Assembly (NCBI GenBank): GCA_964446835.1
Contig: CAYUQT010000021.1
Coordinates: 1 to 64,000, forward strand
Direction of reading: 5' to 3'
DNA: 64,000 nt
From: CAYUQT01 sp964446835
GTDB taxonomy: Bacteria > Planctomycetota > Phycisphaerae > UBA1845 > JAFGLZ01
Numbering within the stretch: position 1 is the stretch's first letter; the number at the start of each line of letters is the position of its first letter. Made by a program: the position numbers and the translations under genes. The notes under the pieces were generated by a model that saw nothing but the letters and a program-made list of their open reading frames with translations, did not search any database and was not told where the DNA came from. Positions 1 through 8,940 of the stretch are shown here, in pieces.

Positions 1-405
1 CTGCAGCAACTCGAAGAACTTCTACTCAAGTCAACTTTGCCGACCTAGTTTTTTTTAAGGGCAGCCCCAGGGCCTGGGTTGCCCGCCACACCGTCGGCAC
101 ACTCACCTTGTAGTCCAGGGCTTCGGCCAATTCCGCGAGCGTCATGTCCGGCGTCCGATGAATCAACGCCTTCAGCAACTCCAGATCATCCGTGTTCAGC
201 TTGTTGTTGTTCGGCAGGCGGATCGGTCGTGGCGCCAGCGAACCGGTCTCACGACGCCGCTGAATCAGACGCCGCACCCAAGACTCGCTGCAATTGAACT
301 GCTCGGCCACCTCAATCGACGAACCACATTCGTCATACGCCCGGGCCACTGCTTCGCGAAATTCCATCGCGTACGCCATGTTGAGTTCCTCCGTGACGAA
401 CTCAA
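1..405 (-). mobile_element. IS630-type insertion sequence, one end only
   Basis: The minus strand carries the N-terminal part of an IS630-type transposase that reaches the window edge, so the rest of the element lies outside. An 8-bp perfect inverted repeat (TTGAGTTC at 381-388, GAACTCAA at 398-405) lies just upstream of the transposase start and may be part of the element end. The exact terminal repeat and the TA target duplication cannot be fixed because the other end is not visible. Confidence 0.6.
26..379 (-). CDS. IS630-type transposase, N-terminal helix-turn-helix part
   Basis: This 117-residue protein is the DNA-binding half of an IS630/Tc1-like transposase. It reads as two helix-turn-helix units: residues about 5-45 include SIEVAEQFNCSESWVRRLIQ, and residues about 65-105 include MTLAELAEAL and VPTVWRATQALGLPLKK. 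The start has a good ribosome binding site (GGAGG on the minus strand, complement at 388-392). The catalytic DDE domain should follow, but the frame ends at a stop just after a run of eight A (T run at 49-56). Many IS630 elements join the two halves by frameshifting at such an A-rich site. Here both alternative frames also meet stops soon after the run, so the element is either a two-gene form whose second gene starts beyond the edge, or decayed. Confidence 0.75.
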   Translation of the reverse strand: MAYAMEFREAVARAYDECGSSIEVAEQFNCSESWVRRLIQRRRETGSLAPRPIRLPNNNKLNTDDLELLKALIHRTPDMTLAELAEALDYKVSVPTVWRATQALGLPLKKTRSAKLT

Positions 406-2124
406 TTAGCGTAGCACCTTGTACACCAGGGCGCTAGAGCCGCGCGAAAAACGCTCTAGCCGGGAGAGGTGTCCCGTGAGGGTGTCGGCCGCCCTTAGTT
501 CGCGGTCCACCTCTGTGAGCACGTGAAGCCGACCGGAGGCGTCCTCGGCAACGAGGGTCGGCGGACGCGAACCGTTCGGCACGAGCGCAAGAGTGGGGGC
601 GGTGCTCCACGCCGGCCGCTGGGACGAAACGACCTCAGCCTTCGCCCCCTGAACCTCTACGTGCGATTGTCCTTGCGACCGGACCCTCAGCAGCACCTGT
701 CGCTGGTCAGGCCCCACCGTCACGACCTCTAGCGTGCCGCACCCCTGCAGAATGGCCTGCCAGCGATGACGAGGCGGACGGCCCGCTCCGATCTCCCAAG
801 CCTCCAGCCGCTCGCCCGCGCCCGTTGGACGACTGAGGTAGAACTCAGTCCCCTCTGTCGTCCGGCGCAGGGTCAGCGGGTAGTCCACGCTGTCTGGGCC
901 GCCGCCCGCGCGGGCATTCCACCAGCGGTCAAGGGGCTGCTGCTGGGGAGGACGGACGCTGAGTCTGGCCTGTTCCGTTCGCCAGAGCACTTGCGCCGGC
1001 TTGCCGGCACGCAGGCTGAGGAGTTCCAGGGGAGAGTACACCGGCTCGGCGCGGGAAGGAAGAACCTTCGCGAGCAGCGCCTTGGCCGCGGCGCCGCCCC
1101 AGTCCATCAGCTCGCACAGGTAGTGGTCAGGCAGATCGACCGTGATCTTGCCGGTGGGCAGGTCATAACCGGTCACGTGCCAGCGGCGGTCTCCCGTATC
1201 GTTGAACACATTCAGGACGATCTCCTGACGCCCGTCCCCATCGATGTCGGCGACCGGTTCGGGAAGAACTCGGTCGATGCTGCAGCGCCGGTCGATACCC
1301 TGGTCCGACCGAGGATCGAAGAGGTGCGACCAGAGTAGCTTCAGCGTCTTCCCGTCATAGGAGATGACATCGACATGACCCGAGAAGATGCCAACCACCA
1401 CGAAGAGCGTGCCCTTGCCGGCCGGGTTGGGGTAGGCGCCGAAGAAGCCGTAGTAGCGGTGATGGCCCGGCCAGCGGCGGTAGGTCAGTTCCGCCGTGCG
1501 GCGGCCGGTCAGGGCATCGATGATGGAGACTCCGCCGGCGCGGGAAACGGCGATCTCCTGGTGTCCGCTGCCGGTGAAGTCGCCGACTAGTGTGTAGGGA
1601 CGATAGACTGGGTGCATCCCGACTTCGGGGGCCGACTCCCAGACCAGCCGGGGCTTGTCCAGGCCGTCCTCGTACGTGTAGAGCCCCAGGATCGCGCCCT
1701 GCCCCCAGGTTCCGTTCCAACGCCATGTGAGCTTCTGTGCGCCTGCCTTGCCGGTCCGGGAAGGAAGCCATCGCTCGTAGAACTGCCAGTCGACTTCTCG
1801 CGGGTGGCCGGCTCCTGCCACGTCCACCAGGGGAGGAGCGAGGCCCCAAGCCGCCCGCGTCGCGGCGTCCCACGCGAGAGCCCCCGCGCTGCCGGGCTGG
1901 ACCGTGAGAGCGACACGACCATCTCCCTGGCCGGGGGTTGTTCGCAGGAGACATTCGTCCTGGCCGAGGAAGAGCCTCGCACCCACTCTTGGGGCCTCAG
2001 GCCCGGCCGCCCAACAGCTTCCGGTCGAGAGCAGAGCCACGCAGATGTGAACCACAGACTTGGAGGTGATAGGAAGTCTGATTCCCGGTCGGACGGCAGC
2101 GAGCAACTGAGACGTGCGTTTCAT
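406..2124 (-). CDS. Secreted FG-GAP/VCBS-like repeat protein of unknown function
   Basis: This 572-residue protein starts with a positively charged N-terminus (MKRTSQLLAAVRPGIRL), a hydrophobic segment and a likely signal cleavage near SCWAAG, so it is probably exported. The start at 2124 was chosen for the ribosome binding site AGGAAGGA upstream; longer forms add low-complexity Arg/Ser sequence. The middle holds calcium-type FG-GAP/VCBS motifs such as VADIDGDGRQEIVLNVF and VGDFTGSGHQEIAV, typical of beta-propellers on cell-surface proteins. No catalytic motif was recognised. The stop codon lies directly against the inverted repeat of the IS630 element, so the last residues may derive from an insertion rather than the original gene end. 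Confidence 0.8.
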   Translation of the reverse strand: MKRTSQLLAAVRPGIRLPITSKSVVHICVALLSTGSCWAAGPEAPRVGARLFLGQDECLLRTTPGQGDGRVALTVQPGSAGALAWDAATRAAWGLAPPLVDVAGAGHPREVDWQFYERWLPSRTGKAGAQKLTWRWNGTWGQGAILGLYTYEDGLDKPRLVWESAPEVGMHPVYRPYTLVGDFTGSGHQEIAVSRAGGVSIIDALTGRRTAELTYRRWPGHHRYYGFFGAYPNPAGKGTLFVVVGIFSGHVDVISYDGKTLKLLWSHLFDPRSDQGIDRRCSIDRVLPEPVADIDGDGRQEIVLNVFNDTGDRRWHVTGYDLPTGKITVDLPDHYLCELMDWGGAAAKALLAKVLPSRAEPVYSPLELLSLRAGKPAQVLWRTEQARLSVRPPQQQPLDRWWNARAGGGPDSVDYPLTLRRTTEGTEFYLSRPTGAGERLEAWEIGAGRPPRHRWQAILQGCGTLEVVTVGPDQRQVLLRVRSQGQSHVEVQGAKAEVVSSQRPAWSTAPTLALVPNGSRPPTLVAEDASGRLHVLTEVDRELRAADTLTGHLSRLERFSRGSSALVYKVLR

Positions 2125-2382
2125 CTCATTTCGTCCTTCCTCTTCCTGTTCTCCGGTCTCTCGGCCGTGGGCAGAGTGTCTCCCCGAGCGAGACTTCCTC
2201 TCCGAAGACGCTGCCGAGATACTGTTCCGCCCCCGCCGCGCTGACACAACCACATGATAGTAGTCCAACTGATCCTGGGGTATAAGTAGGCGTGAGATGG
2301 GTGAAGCCAGTTGGTCGGTTGGTTCTTCCGGGCGAGACGAAGACTACTTGACCCTTCCCATTTCAGTCGAGGAGAGACATCC

Positions 2383-3588
2383 ATGCTAGCACGTTCTCCT
2401 GCTGCGCCGTGTATTCGATGCTCTGCGGTGGTGCTTATGGCCGGCATAGCCCGGCTTGCATGCGGAGCGGATAGCCCGGCCGCCCCCTCACCATCACCGG
2501 AACTCGCCCCCAATCTGGAAATCACCGACCTCTTTGTGAAGGCACGCATCCCGAAGATCGACGTGGCCGCGGATGGCACCATACTGGCCTTCGCCAAATC
2601 CGGGAATATGCTGCGCCGAAGCGAGGACGGCGGGAAGACGTGGGGTGTCGAGCAACAGGTCGGACCGGATGCGGGCGGCAACGATGTCGTCGATCGCAAC
2701 ACGGGCGACGTGTTGATGGTTCGCTCGGAGAAGGGCTACCTCTGGCGGAGCAAGGACCACGGCAAGACCTGGGCCAAGGAAACGATCGTCGTCAAGCCGA
2801 ACCCGTACGGACACGGTGCACCGGGCAATCTTCCCGCAGAAGGAAGCTGCTCCGAATCCGGTGTCACACTGCAATATGGCGAGCACAAGGGGCGCTTGCT
2901 GATGTCGGTGCGGATCACGCCGCCCAAGGGCACCAATGATCAGGAGTGGTGGCCGTATCACTACAACACCTCCCTCTACAGCGACGATGGCGGCAAGACG
3001 TGGCAGACGAGCGCGCCGGTGCAAAGCGGCACGGGTGAGGGCACGCTGGCGGAAATGTCGAACGGCGACATCTACTACAACTCGCGATCGCATCTATCGA
3101 TCGACCATCGCCGGCAGATCGCCTGGAGCTACGACTGCGGCAACATGTACGTGGATTGGCGAGCCGATGATTATCTGCTTCAGGTGGGCCACCCCTTCTA
3201 CTTCAAGTACGGCACGGAGCCCAGCTACGGATGCAACGCCGGGCTGGTCCGCCTGCCCCTGGAATGCACTGGCGGCAAAGACGTCCTTGTCCTGAGCACC
3301 CCTGACAATCCCGGAAAGGAACGGATTCGCATGTCGGTGTGGGCGAGCTTCGACCGCGGCAGGACGTGGCCCGTCAAACGCCTGGTGTACGCCGGTCCGA
3401 GCGCCTATTCGTCCCTTGCCGTGGACAAGCACGGCAACATCTACCTGCTCTTTGAAAAGGGTGTGAAGAAGCTTTACGAAACCGTGGCCGTCGTGAAGTT
3501 CGATCTCGCGTGGCTCACGCAAGGTCACGATCTCAAGAAGCTCCTGGCCACCCCCGTGACCATCAACCGCCCGCTGGGGCGCCGATAG
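2383..3588 (+). CDS. Exported sialidase/BNR-repeat-like protein
   Basis: This 401-residue protein has an N-terminal signal-like stretch (CSAVVLMAGIARLACGA) and then a six-bladed sialidase-type propeller. At least four Asp-box-like motifs are visible: RSEDGGKTW, RSKDHGKTW, YSDDGGKTW and FDRGRTW. Asp boxes mark the fold of exo-alpha-sialidases and related glycan-binding propellers, but the arginine triad and nucleophile of true sialidases could not be confirmed by eye, so the substrate is open. The start at 2383 was preferred because GGAGAG sits at 2371-2376. It heads a run of four co-directional exported proteins. Confidence 0.85.
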   Translation: MLARSPAAPCIRCSAVVLMAGIARLACGADSPAAPSPSPELAPNLEITDLFVKARIPKIDVAADGTILAFAKSGNMLRRSEDGGKTWGVEQQVGPDAGGNDVVDRNTGDVLMVRSEKGYLWRSKDHGKTWAKETIVVKPNPYGHGAPGNLPAEGSCSESGVTLQYGEHKGRLLMSVRITPPKGTNDQEWWPYHYNTSLYSDDGGKTWQTSAPVQSGTGEGTLAEMSNGDIYYNSRSHLSIDHRRQIAWSYDCGNMYVDWRADDYLLQVGHPFYFKYGTEPSYGCNAGLVRLPLECTGGKDVLVLSTPDNPGKERIRMSVWASFDRGRTWPVKRLVYAGPSAYSSLAVDKHGNIYLLFEKGVKKLYETVAVVKFDLAWLTQGHDLKKLLATPVTINRPLGRR

Positions 3589-3653
3589 GTTGGGGCGAGA
3601 GAAGCCGTCAGAGACAGGAGCAGGGACACACTGAGAATGGGATTACTGCCATC

Positions 3654-5231
3654 ATGAAAACGATTGTGATTGCGACGCCTGAGCTCTCTGACCAATCTGG
3701 CATGAACCACGCGCGGGTTCGCAACAGAATGCACCACGCTCCGGCGCTTGTGATATGTGTGCTTGTCGGGTCACTCTCGGGCAGCACTGCCAATGCGGGT
3801 CAGCTCCGGGCGGGAGCTGCCAAGGTCGACATCACCAACACGCAGGCCGGGCCCGTCAATGACCCTCTGTATGTCAAGGCACTCGTGCTGACCGACAACA
3901 CCACAACGGCAGCGATCATCACCGTCGACGCCGTTGCCATTGCCGAGATCGGACGGATACCGAACGACTTCCTCTCCAAGGTCCGCTCGCGCCTGGAGAA
4001 CGAACTCAACATCAAGCCCGCGCATGTCCTGATCAACGCCAGCCATTGCCACGGAAACGTGTGCTCCGACGTCGACCAGCGGACCTTCCAGGCTGTGAAG
4101 GAAGCCTCGCAGAAGATGGTCCCCGTCCGTGTCGGTGCGGGCATCGGCCATGAGAATCGAATCATGGAAAACCGCAGGCTCACACTGAAGAACGGCAAGA
4201 CAGCCGACGTCCGCCATGCCTACTCGCTGCCGCCCGACGAGGAGGTCGTCGGAACAGGTCCGGTCGATCCGGACATCGGCATCCTTCGCATGGACAGGAA
4301 CGACGGGCGGCCCCTGGCGGTCGTCTACAACTTCGCCTGTCACCCCATCCAGGGCGTTCCGAGCGGCGGCAACACCGCGGACATCACTGGCTTTGCCTCC
4401 AGGATGATCGAAGACAATCTGAGCGAAGGTGCAATCGCCCTGTTCCTGCAAGGGTGTGCCGGGGACATTAACCCGATCTTCTACAAGGATGTCGACCGTC
4501 CTCGCAATGCGGAGCCACTGGGAAACATGCTGGGTTTCAGCACTCTGCAGGCCGTCAGAAAGATACACAGCAATTCGGACGACCGGTTGAAGATCGTCCG
4601 CGAGGTCATCAGCCTGCCCAGGGCCGATTGGACACCGCGCATCGCCACCATGGAGGCCGAGCAGACAAGGCTCGTACAGTCCCTGAAGGGAACGACCCTC
4701 AATCTGAAGACCTTCACCCAACTGCTCAGCAGGTACGGCCTGTCCGGCGAGTATCCGTCCTACTACTCTCATCGCTACCTGCAAGAGAAGGCGACAGGAC
4801 GGCAAGACCTCAGCAAACTCGACGCTGACAACCGGGCAAACATGAAGCAGTACGTCGACAACATCTACGTCATGGAGGAACTGACGAGAGTCCAGACGAA
4901 CCTGGCGCTGCTGAAGAAACATCAGGCGGACAATCTGGCCGCCGGAAGGAAGACCATCGACATTGAAGTACTGGGCATGCGAGTCGGGGAGTTCGTACTG
5001 GTCACGTTCCCCGGAGAATTGACCGTTCAGACTGGGCTCAACATCAAGAAGAAATCTCCCCACAAGCATACATATGTTGCGGGATGCACCAATGGCTATA
5101 TCTATTACGCCCCCACTGCAGACCAACTTGGCAATCCCGGTTGGGCCCAGGAAGACTGTGATTGCATCCTGGCGCCTCAATGGCAGACGCTGTTCGAGGC
5201 CGCCGTTGCAGGGATACTGAAGAAGCTGTAG
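3654..5231 (+). CDS. Neutral/alkaline non-lysosomal ceramidase-like protein
   Basis: This 525-residue protein resembles the N-terminal domain of neutral/alkaline ceramidases, a zinc amidase fold that planctomycetes carry in many copies and whose bacterial substrates are mostly unknown. The family look is in the opening LRAGAAKVDIT, the probable metal site NASHCHGN, NFACHPIQ, and FLQGCAGDINP. A signal peptide ends near SGSTANAG. The start is not certain: 3654 gives a 47-residue leader before the mature domain, and ATGs at 3702 and 3729 would give shorter, more normal leaders. None has a convincing ribosome binding site. It lies 65 bases after the sialidase-like gene and is probably co-transcribed with it. 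Confidence 0.85.
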   Translation: MKTIVIATPELSDQSGMNHARVRNRMHHAPALVICVLVGSLSGSTANAGQLRAGAAKVDITNTQAGPVNDPLYVKALVLTDNTTTAAIITVDAVAIAEIGRIPNDFLSKVRSRLENELNIKPAHVLINASHCHGNVCSDVDQRTFQAVKEASQKMVPVRVGAGIGHENRIMENRRLTLKNGKTADVRHAYSLPPDEEVVGTGPVDPDIGILRMDRNDGRPLAVVYNFACHPIQGVPSGGNTADITGFASRMIEDNLSEGAIALFLQGCAGDINPIFYKDVDRPRNAEPLGNMLGFSTLQAVRKIHSNSDDRLKIVREVISLPRADWTPRIATMEAEQTRLVQSLKGTTLNLKTFTQLLSRYGLSGEYPSYYSHRYLQEKATGRQDLSKLDADNRANMKQYVDNIYVMEELTRVQTNLALLKKHQADNLAAGRKTIDIEVLGMRVGEFVLVTFPGELTVQTGLNIKKKSPHKHTYVAGCTNGYIYYAPTADQLGNPGWAQEDCDCILAPQWQTLFEAAVAGILKKL

Positions 5232-5404
5232 GGCGAGTCCTTTTCGCCATGAACGGCGTCCTTGGCATATGTGTTGGCGTGTGTGCGGAACGATCGATTG
5301 GGGCGATCGAGAAGTGAAAACGAAAAGCGTTTCGGTGCTGGATCAAGGACTTGCAGCATGAGCACTCAGGCGGAATCAGGGTCTGGGCGGCTCCGGAGAT
5401 GAGT

Positions 5405-6937
5405 ATGAGCCAACTGAAGCGTCGCACGTTCCTGCACGGTGCCGCGAGCACGGCGGCCGCATCGCTCCTTAGAGCAGGTCCGTCAGCCAATGCCGAAGAG
5501 GCAGCGCCGTCCTCCGCCTCCCCGGATTCGGAGATCCGGTTTCAAGGATGCCCCGCCGTACAGCAGGCGCTGCGCGTCGCCACCGGCATCTATCCCAAGA
5601 ACCGGCGAAAAGACGCACTCAGCACGTTCTACGAAACCGGATACCGCATGACCGTCTCGCCTGGCGGCTTCCCCATCGCCCTGTGCATCTCACCCGACCT
5701 CACCTTCGGCGTGTTCGGAAGCCGTTTTGTTCCCGACAACGTCTACGTCAGGACATTCGTCGGCATCCTCGACATGATGCCGCGGAGCATGCGACGCAAC
5801 GGCAAGTTCTACATCAACGAAGACATGCTCATCATCGGCGGCGACCGCGTCATGAACCAGGTGATGTATCCCTTCTGGGTCTGGGAGCTCTACCTGGCCA
5901 CCGGCGACATGAGACTGCTCCGTCGTCATCTCGATCCGCTTCGCCGCTGCCTGAATTACATCGAAGGCCGCACGGCCTCCAATGGGGTCGTCAACCAGGT
6001 CGATCACGACGACTGGCAGCTCTCCGAAGGGGCCGACTGGGTCGACTGGAGCCCCGAACGCATGGAGGGCTCCACGTGTGTCTATCACACCTGGTATATC
6101 CGGGCACTGGCCCACAGCATTCAGGCCTTTCGCACGGCCGGCGATCAGAAGATGGCCGGGATACTCCAGACCCGATACCAACGGCAGCTTACGGCGCTTC
6201 GCACGCTCTTCTGGAACGGCCGGTCCTACAACGACAATCTGAACTTCAACGGCCGGATCGTGAACAACTTCTGGACCGATTCCCAGATCTGGCCGATCGC
6301 CTACGGCTATGCCTCTAAGGAGCAGGCGGCGGCGATCTTCACCCGCTTCGATGCTCAACCGGAGTACTTCGAGGGAACGCCGATGCGCTGGTGCCAATCC
6401 ATACCCGAGACCGACGCCCAGGAGCTGGCGCGGAACTACCCCGATGTTCCCCGCGAACCGCACCTCAGACCCAACAGTTGGTTCGGCCGCCTCGGAGCCG
6501 GTGGCATCCTCGCCCGAGCCGCCGCGGGGCAATATCCCCACGCCTTCAAGCTGCTGGACCGTTACTGCCGCCTCGTCGTCAAATACGGCACGTGCATGGA
6601 GTGCATCGATATGCAGGGCAACATCCAACCGGGAACACAGGGAGGCAGGGACTACCTGGAACACGCCGGCGGGCTGCTCCTGGCGGCAGGACGAGGTCTC
6701 TGGGGAATTGACGACACCGCCGACGGAACGCTCGTCTGGAAACCCTGGCTGCCACCGAGTGCCGAACGCGTGAGTGTGCCCTACCGGCATCGAGGGAGTT
6801 GCTGGACGTTCGGATATGACGACGGCCACTACTGGATCGACCCCCAGGAAGGGCAAGGAACCGTCCGATTCATCCTGGGCGACAGACAGGAGACGATCTC
6901 CGTCTCAGGCCGTCGGGTCACCCTGAGACCTTCATGA
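5405..6937 (+). CDS. Tat-exported six-hairpin glycosidase-like protein (GH78-like)
   Basis: This 510-residue protein begins with a twin-arginine signal (LKRRTFLHGAAST), so it is folded before export. The body looks like an (alpha/alpha)6 glycosidase: WVWELYLATGD, VNQVDHDDWQLSEGADW and NNFWTDSQIWPIAYGYAS, ending with a beta-sandwich like those closing GH78 alpha-L-rhamnosidases and amylo-glucosidases. The Asp/Glu cluster around residues 205-220 is the best guess for the active site; the sugar specificity is not visible. The start at 5405 was chosen because GGAG at 5394-5397 gives good spacing; 5399 is a two-residue-longer alternative. A 173-base gap separates it from the ceramidase-like gene. 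Confidence 0.8.
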   Translation: MSQLKRRTFLHGAASTAAASLLRAGPSANAEEAAPSSASPDSEIRFQGCPAVQQALRVATGIYPKNRRKDALSTFYETGYRMTVSPGGFPIALCISPDLTFGVFGSRFVPDNVYVRTFVGILDMMPRSMRRNGKFYINEDMLIIGGDRVMNQVMYPFWVWELYLATGDMRLLRRHLDPLRRCLNYIEGRTASNGVVNQVDHDDWQLSEGADWVDWSPERMEGSTCVYHTWYIRALAHSIQAFRTAGDQKMAGILQTRYQRQLTALRTLFWNGRSYNDNLNFNGRIVNNFWTDSQIWPIAYGYASKEQAAAIFTRFDAQPEYFEGTPMRWCQSIPETDAQELARNYPDVPREPHLRPNSWFGRLGAGGILARAAAGQYPHAFKLLDRYCRLVVKYGTCMECIDMQGNIQPGTQGGRDYLEHAGGLLLAAGRGLWGIDDTADGTLVWKPWLPPSAERVSVPYRHRGSCWTFGYDDGHYWIDPQEGQGTVRFILGDRQETISVSGRRVTLRPS

Positions 6938-7004
6938 ATTGCGCGGAACGCGACAGGAACGTACCGGAGCCTCGCCCGCACGAACACACAGTGAAATGAC
7001 CGGT

Positions 7005-7901
7005 ATGAAACGAAAACTGTTTTGGGGTTCCGTCGCCGTCGCGGCAGCCGTCGTCTTGTCGGTCGGTCTTCTCGTGGCCACGCACTTCCGGGAGACCATG
7101 GCGTGGCTGCGGTCTACGAGGAGCTTCACGCCGCTCAAGACGGACCCCCGTGTCTCCTTCGAACCCGGAGCCGAGGCAATCGCCCAACGGGTCGCCGAAT
7201 GCCTCACCGAGGCGATCCATCGGGTCGAGACCGAGCATCATCGCCCCTTCTCACAGCCCGTCAGGGTGTTCGTCTGTCCAACCGAGGATCGATACGCCCA
7301 CTTCACGGCCAGCGGTGGACGGGGTGTCGTCTTTTGCGGGAGGCTGTTCCTCAATGCCGAGAAGCTCGCCAGGTGGCCCGAGAGCATTCGTCCCATCCTG
7401 ACGCATGAATTGTCGCATCTGCACTTCAACCTGCAGTTGGGCACCGTCGCCTATCTCCGAAACATCCCCGGCTGGTTTCGAGAGGGGCTGGCGGTCTGCG
7501 TCTCGGGAGGCGGCGGATCCGACATCTCAGAGGCCGAAGCCACCGAGGACCTCCTCGCGGGTGAGCACTTCATCCCCGTCCTCGATGGAGACGTCTTCTT
7601 CCCTCTTCAACTGAAGCACTTCAGAACAACGCCGCGGTTCGACGCCAACCCCAGGCGCAGAGACAAGTCATCCCGGATGTGGTCGCTCTATCGACAGGCA
7701 TCGATGTTCGTCGCGTTCATCAGGAGGCAGGACCCGGAGAAGTTCAAGACGTTCTTGTGGGCCCTGCAAGACGGCAGAACCTTCAAAGACGCATGGGGCA
7801 AGTACTACCATACCGACATCAATACCGTCTGGAGCCGGTTTCAAACGTCCCTTCGCGGGCCGCTCTCAAGGCCGGCGACCAGACCCTCGCCCCCAAAATG
7901 A
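7005..7901 (+). CDS. Membrane-anchored HExxH metallopeptidase-like protein
   Basis: This 298-residue protein has one N-terminal membrane segment (LFWGSVAVAAAVVLSVGLLV) followed by an extracytoplasmic domain. The zinc motif HELSH is at about residues 134-138, and WFREGLA about 25 residues later supplies a likely third ligand, the arrangement of gluzincins of the peptidase MA type. The substrate is unknown. It is the last of four co-directional genes, 67 bases after the glycosidase-like gene. The start at 7005 gives a tight positively charged MKRK leader; an ATG at 6996 is possible. A short hairpin follows at 7928-7947. Confidence 0.8.
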   Translation: MKRKLFWGSVAVAAAVVLSVGLLVATHFRETMAWLRSTRSFTPLKTDPRVSFEPGAEAIAQRVAECLTEAIHRVETEHHRPFSQPVRVFVCPTEDRYAHFTASGGRGVVFCGRLFLNAEKLARWPESIRPILTHELSHLHFNLQLGTVAYLRNIPGWFREGLAVCVSGGGGSDISEAEATEDLLAGEHFIPVLDGDVFFPLQLKHFRTTPRFDANPRRRDKSSRMWSLYRQASMFVAFIRRQDPEKFKTFLWALQDGRTFKDAWGKYYHTDINTVWSRFQTSLRGPLSRPATRPSPPK

Positions 7902-7927
7902 CAGAGGCACAGAAACCCTCGGGCACG

Positions 7928-7947
7928 GAGGTTTGAAACCAAACCTC
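7928..7947. terminator. Hairpin between convergent genes, possible terminator
   Basis: A perfect 8-bp inverted repeat (GAGGTTTG, loop AAAC, CAAACCTC) lies in the 90-base gap between the peptidase-like gene and the convergent DUF1080 gene. There is no U tract, so intrinsic termination is only possible, not shown. Confidence 0.35.
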
Positions 7948-7991
7948 ATCCGCCCGCCAAGTGCCTGTGCCTCCGCCTGGAATGATCCCGG

Positions 7992-8705
7992 TTATTCGAT
8001 TTCCTTGATCTTCATGTTGCGGAACCAGATCGGGGCGCCGCCATGCTTACCTTGCAGGCCGACCCGGCCATGCGTGGGCAGGCTTGCCGCCGGCTTGCTG
8101 AGCCACGGCGGGATCTTCGTTCCGTCGGGGTTCAGCTTGGCGTCGGTCCACTTCTTCATGTCGAAGGTGTTGACCAGTTCGCCATTCACCACGACGTAGA
8201 TCATGTTCTCCTTGCACACAACAGTGCACCGGTTCCATTCGCCGGCCTTCTTCACCGTCTGCTTCGTCGGGGCCAGCCGTCCGAAAACCGCCCCGCACTT
8301 CCAGGTCTTGTCGGCCTTGGCCCACTTGGGAGCAAAATCGTCAAGGAGCTGGATTTCGATCGAATTGGGAATCCAGTCGCCCGGATTGGAGCAGTAGACG
8401 ATCACGCCGCTGTTGGCCGCCTTGCCCATCTTGAACTCAACGTCCACGGCGAAGCTCTTGTAGTCCTTCTTCGTCCAGATCACCTCATCTTTGCTGGCGG
8501 TGATTGTGCCATCCTCCACCGTCCAGATGCCCGCAGGGAACACCGCGTCGGACAGGTCCGGCTTGAACAGATTGTCCCATCCCGTGGTGTCGGGATGCCC
8601 CTTGGGCGGGATCTCAATCTCGGCGCCGCTGCATCTCTTCTCGGCCGCCAACACCAACCCTGCCGCTGCACACACCGCCGCCATGGTAACGATGCACTTC
8701 CTCAC
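7992..8705 (-). CDS. Secreted 3-keto-disaccharide hydrolase family (DUF1080) protein
   Basis: This 237-residue protein has a signal peptide (VTMAAVCAAAGLVLAAEK) and one DUF1080 (3-keto-disaccharide hydrolase) concanavalin-like domain. Family features include WTVEDGTITA, NSGVIVYC, GEWNRCTVVCKEN, VVVNGELVNTF and the final IWFRNMKIKEIE. Some members act on 3-keto-glycosides; many planctomycete members are uncharacterised. Translation starts at GTG (8703-8705) with GGAG upstream. A perfect TATAAT-type -10 box lies 44 bases upstream of the start. The gene is divergent from the GHL10-like glycosidase gene. Confidence 0.88.
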   Translation of the reverse strand: MRKCIVTMAAVCAAAGLVLAAEKRCSGAEIEIPPKGHPDTTGWDNLFKPDLSDAVFPAGIWTVEDGTITASKDEVIWTKKDYKSFAVDVEFKMGKAANSGVIVYCSNPGDWIPNSIEIQLLDDFAPKWAKADKTWKCGAVFGRLAPTKQTVKKAGEWNRCTVVCKENMIYVVVNGELVNTFDMKKWTDAKLNPDGTKIPPWLSKPAASLPTHGRVGLQGKHGGAPIWFRNMKIKEIE

Positions 8706-8749
8706 GATCGTCGTCTCCTATTCATCTCTGATTTCAGCACCAGACAGAT

Positions 8750-8755
8750 ATTATA
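8750..8755 (-). promoter_or_regulatory. Candidate -10 box for the DUF1080 gene
   Basis: The minus strand reads TATAAT here, 44 bases upstream of the GTG start. No good -35 hexamer was found at 16-18 bases spacing; a TTGAGA exists but about 24 bases away. It is therefore a candidate only. Confidence 0.4.
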
Positions 8756-8940
8756 GCCTGACCGATCCGCCATCGCATCTCTCAAATCCGCCACCGGTTT
8801 CTCCCGGCAGCATAGGGCCAACGGCCGCCCTACCCGGCCGCGTTTCGCTTTCCACAAAGCGGTCGCGGGGCTATCTTCAGACAACCAGGGTGCGGGCGAC
8901 CGCTACCCACCGCATCTTCCTCCATCTGGAGACAACACCC

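Noticed and set aside
3771..5180. 469-codon open frame on the minus strand
   Set aside because: Antisense to the ceramidase-like gene; no recognisable domain.
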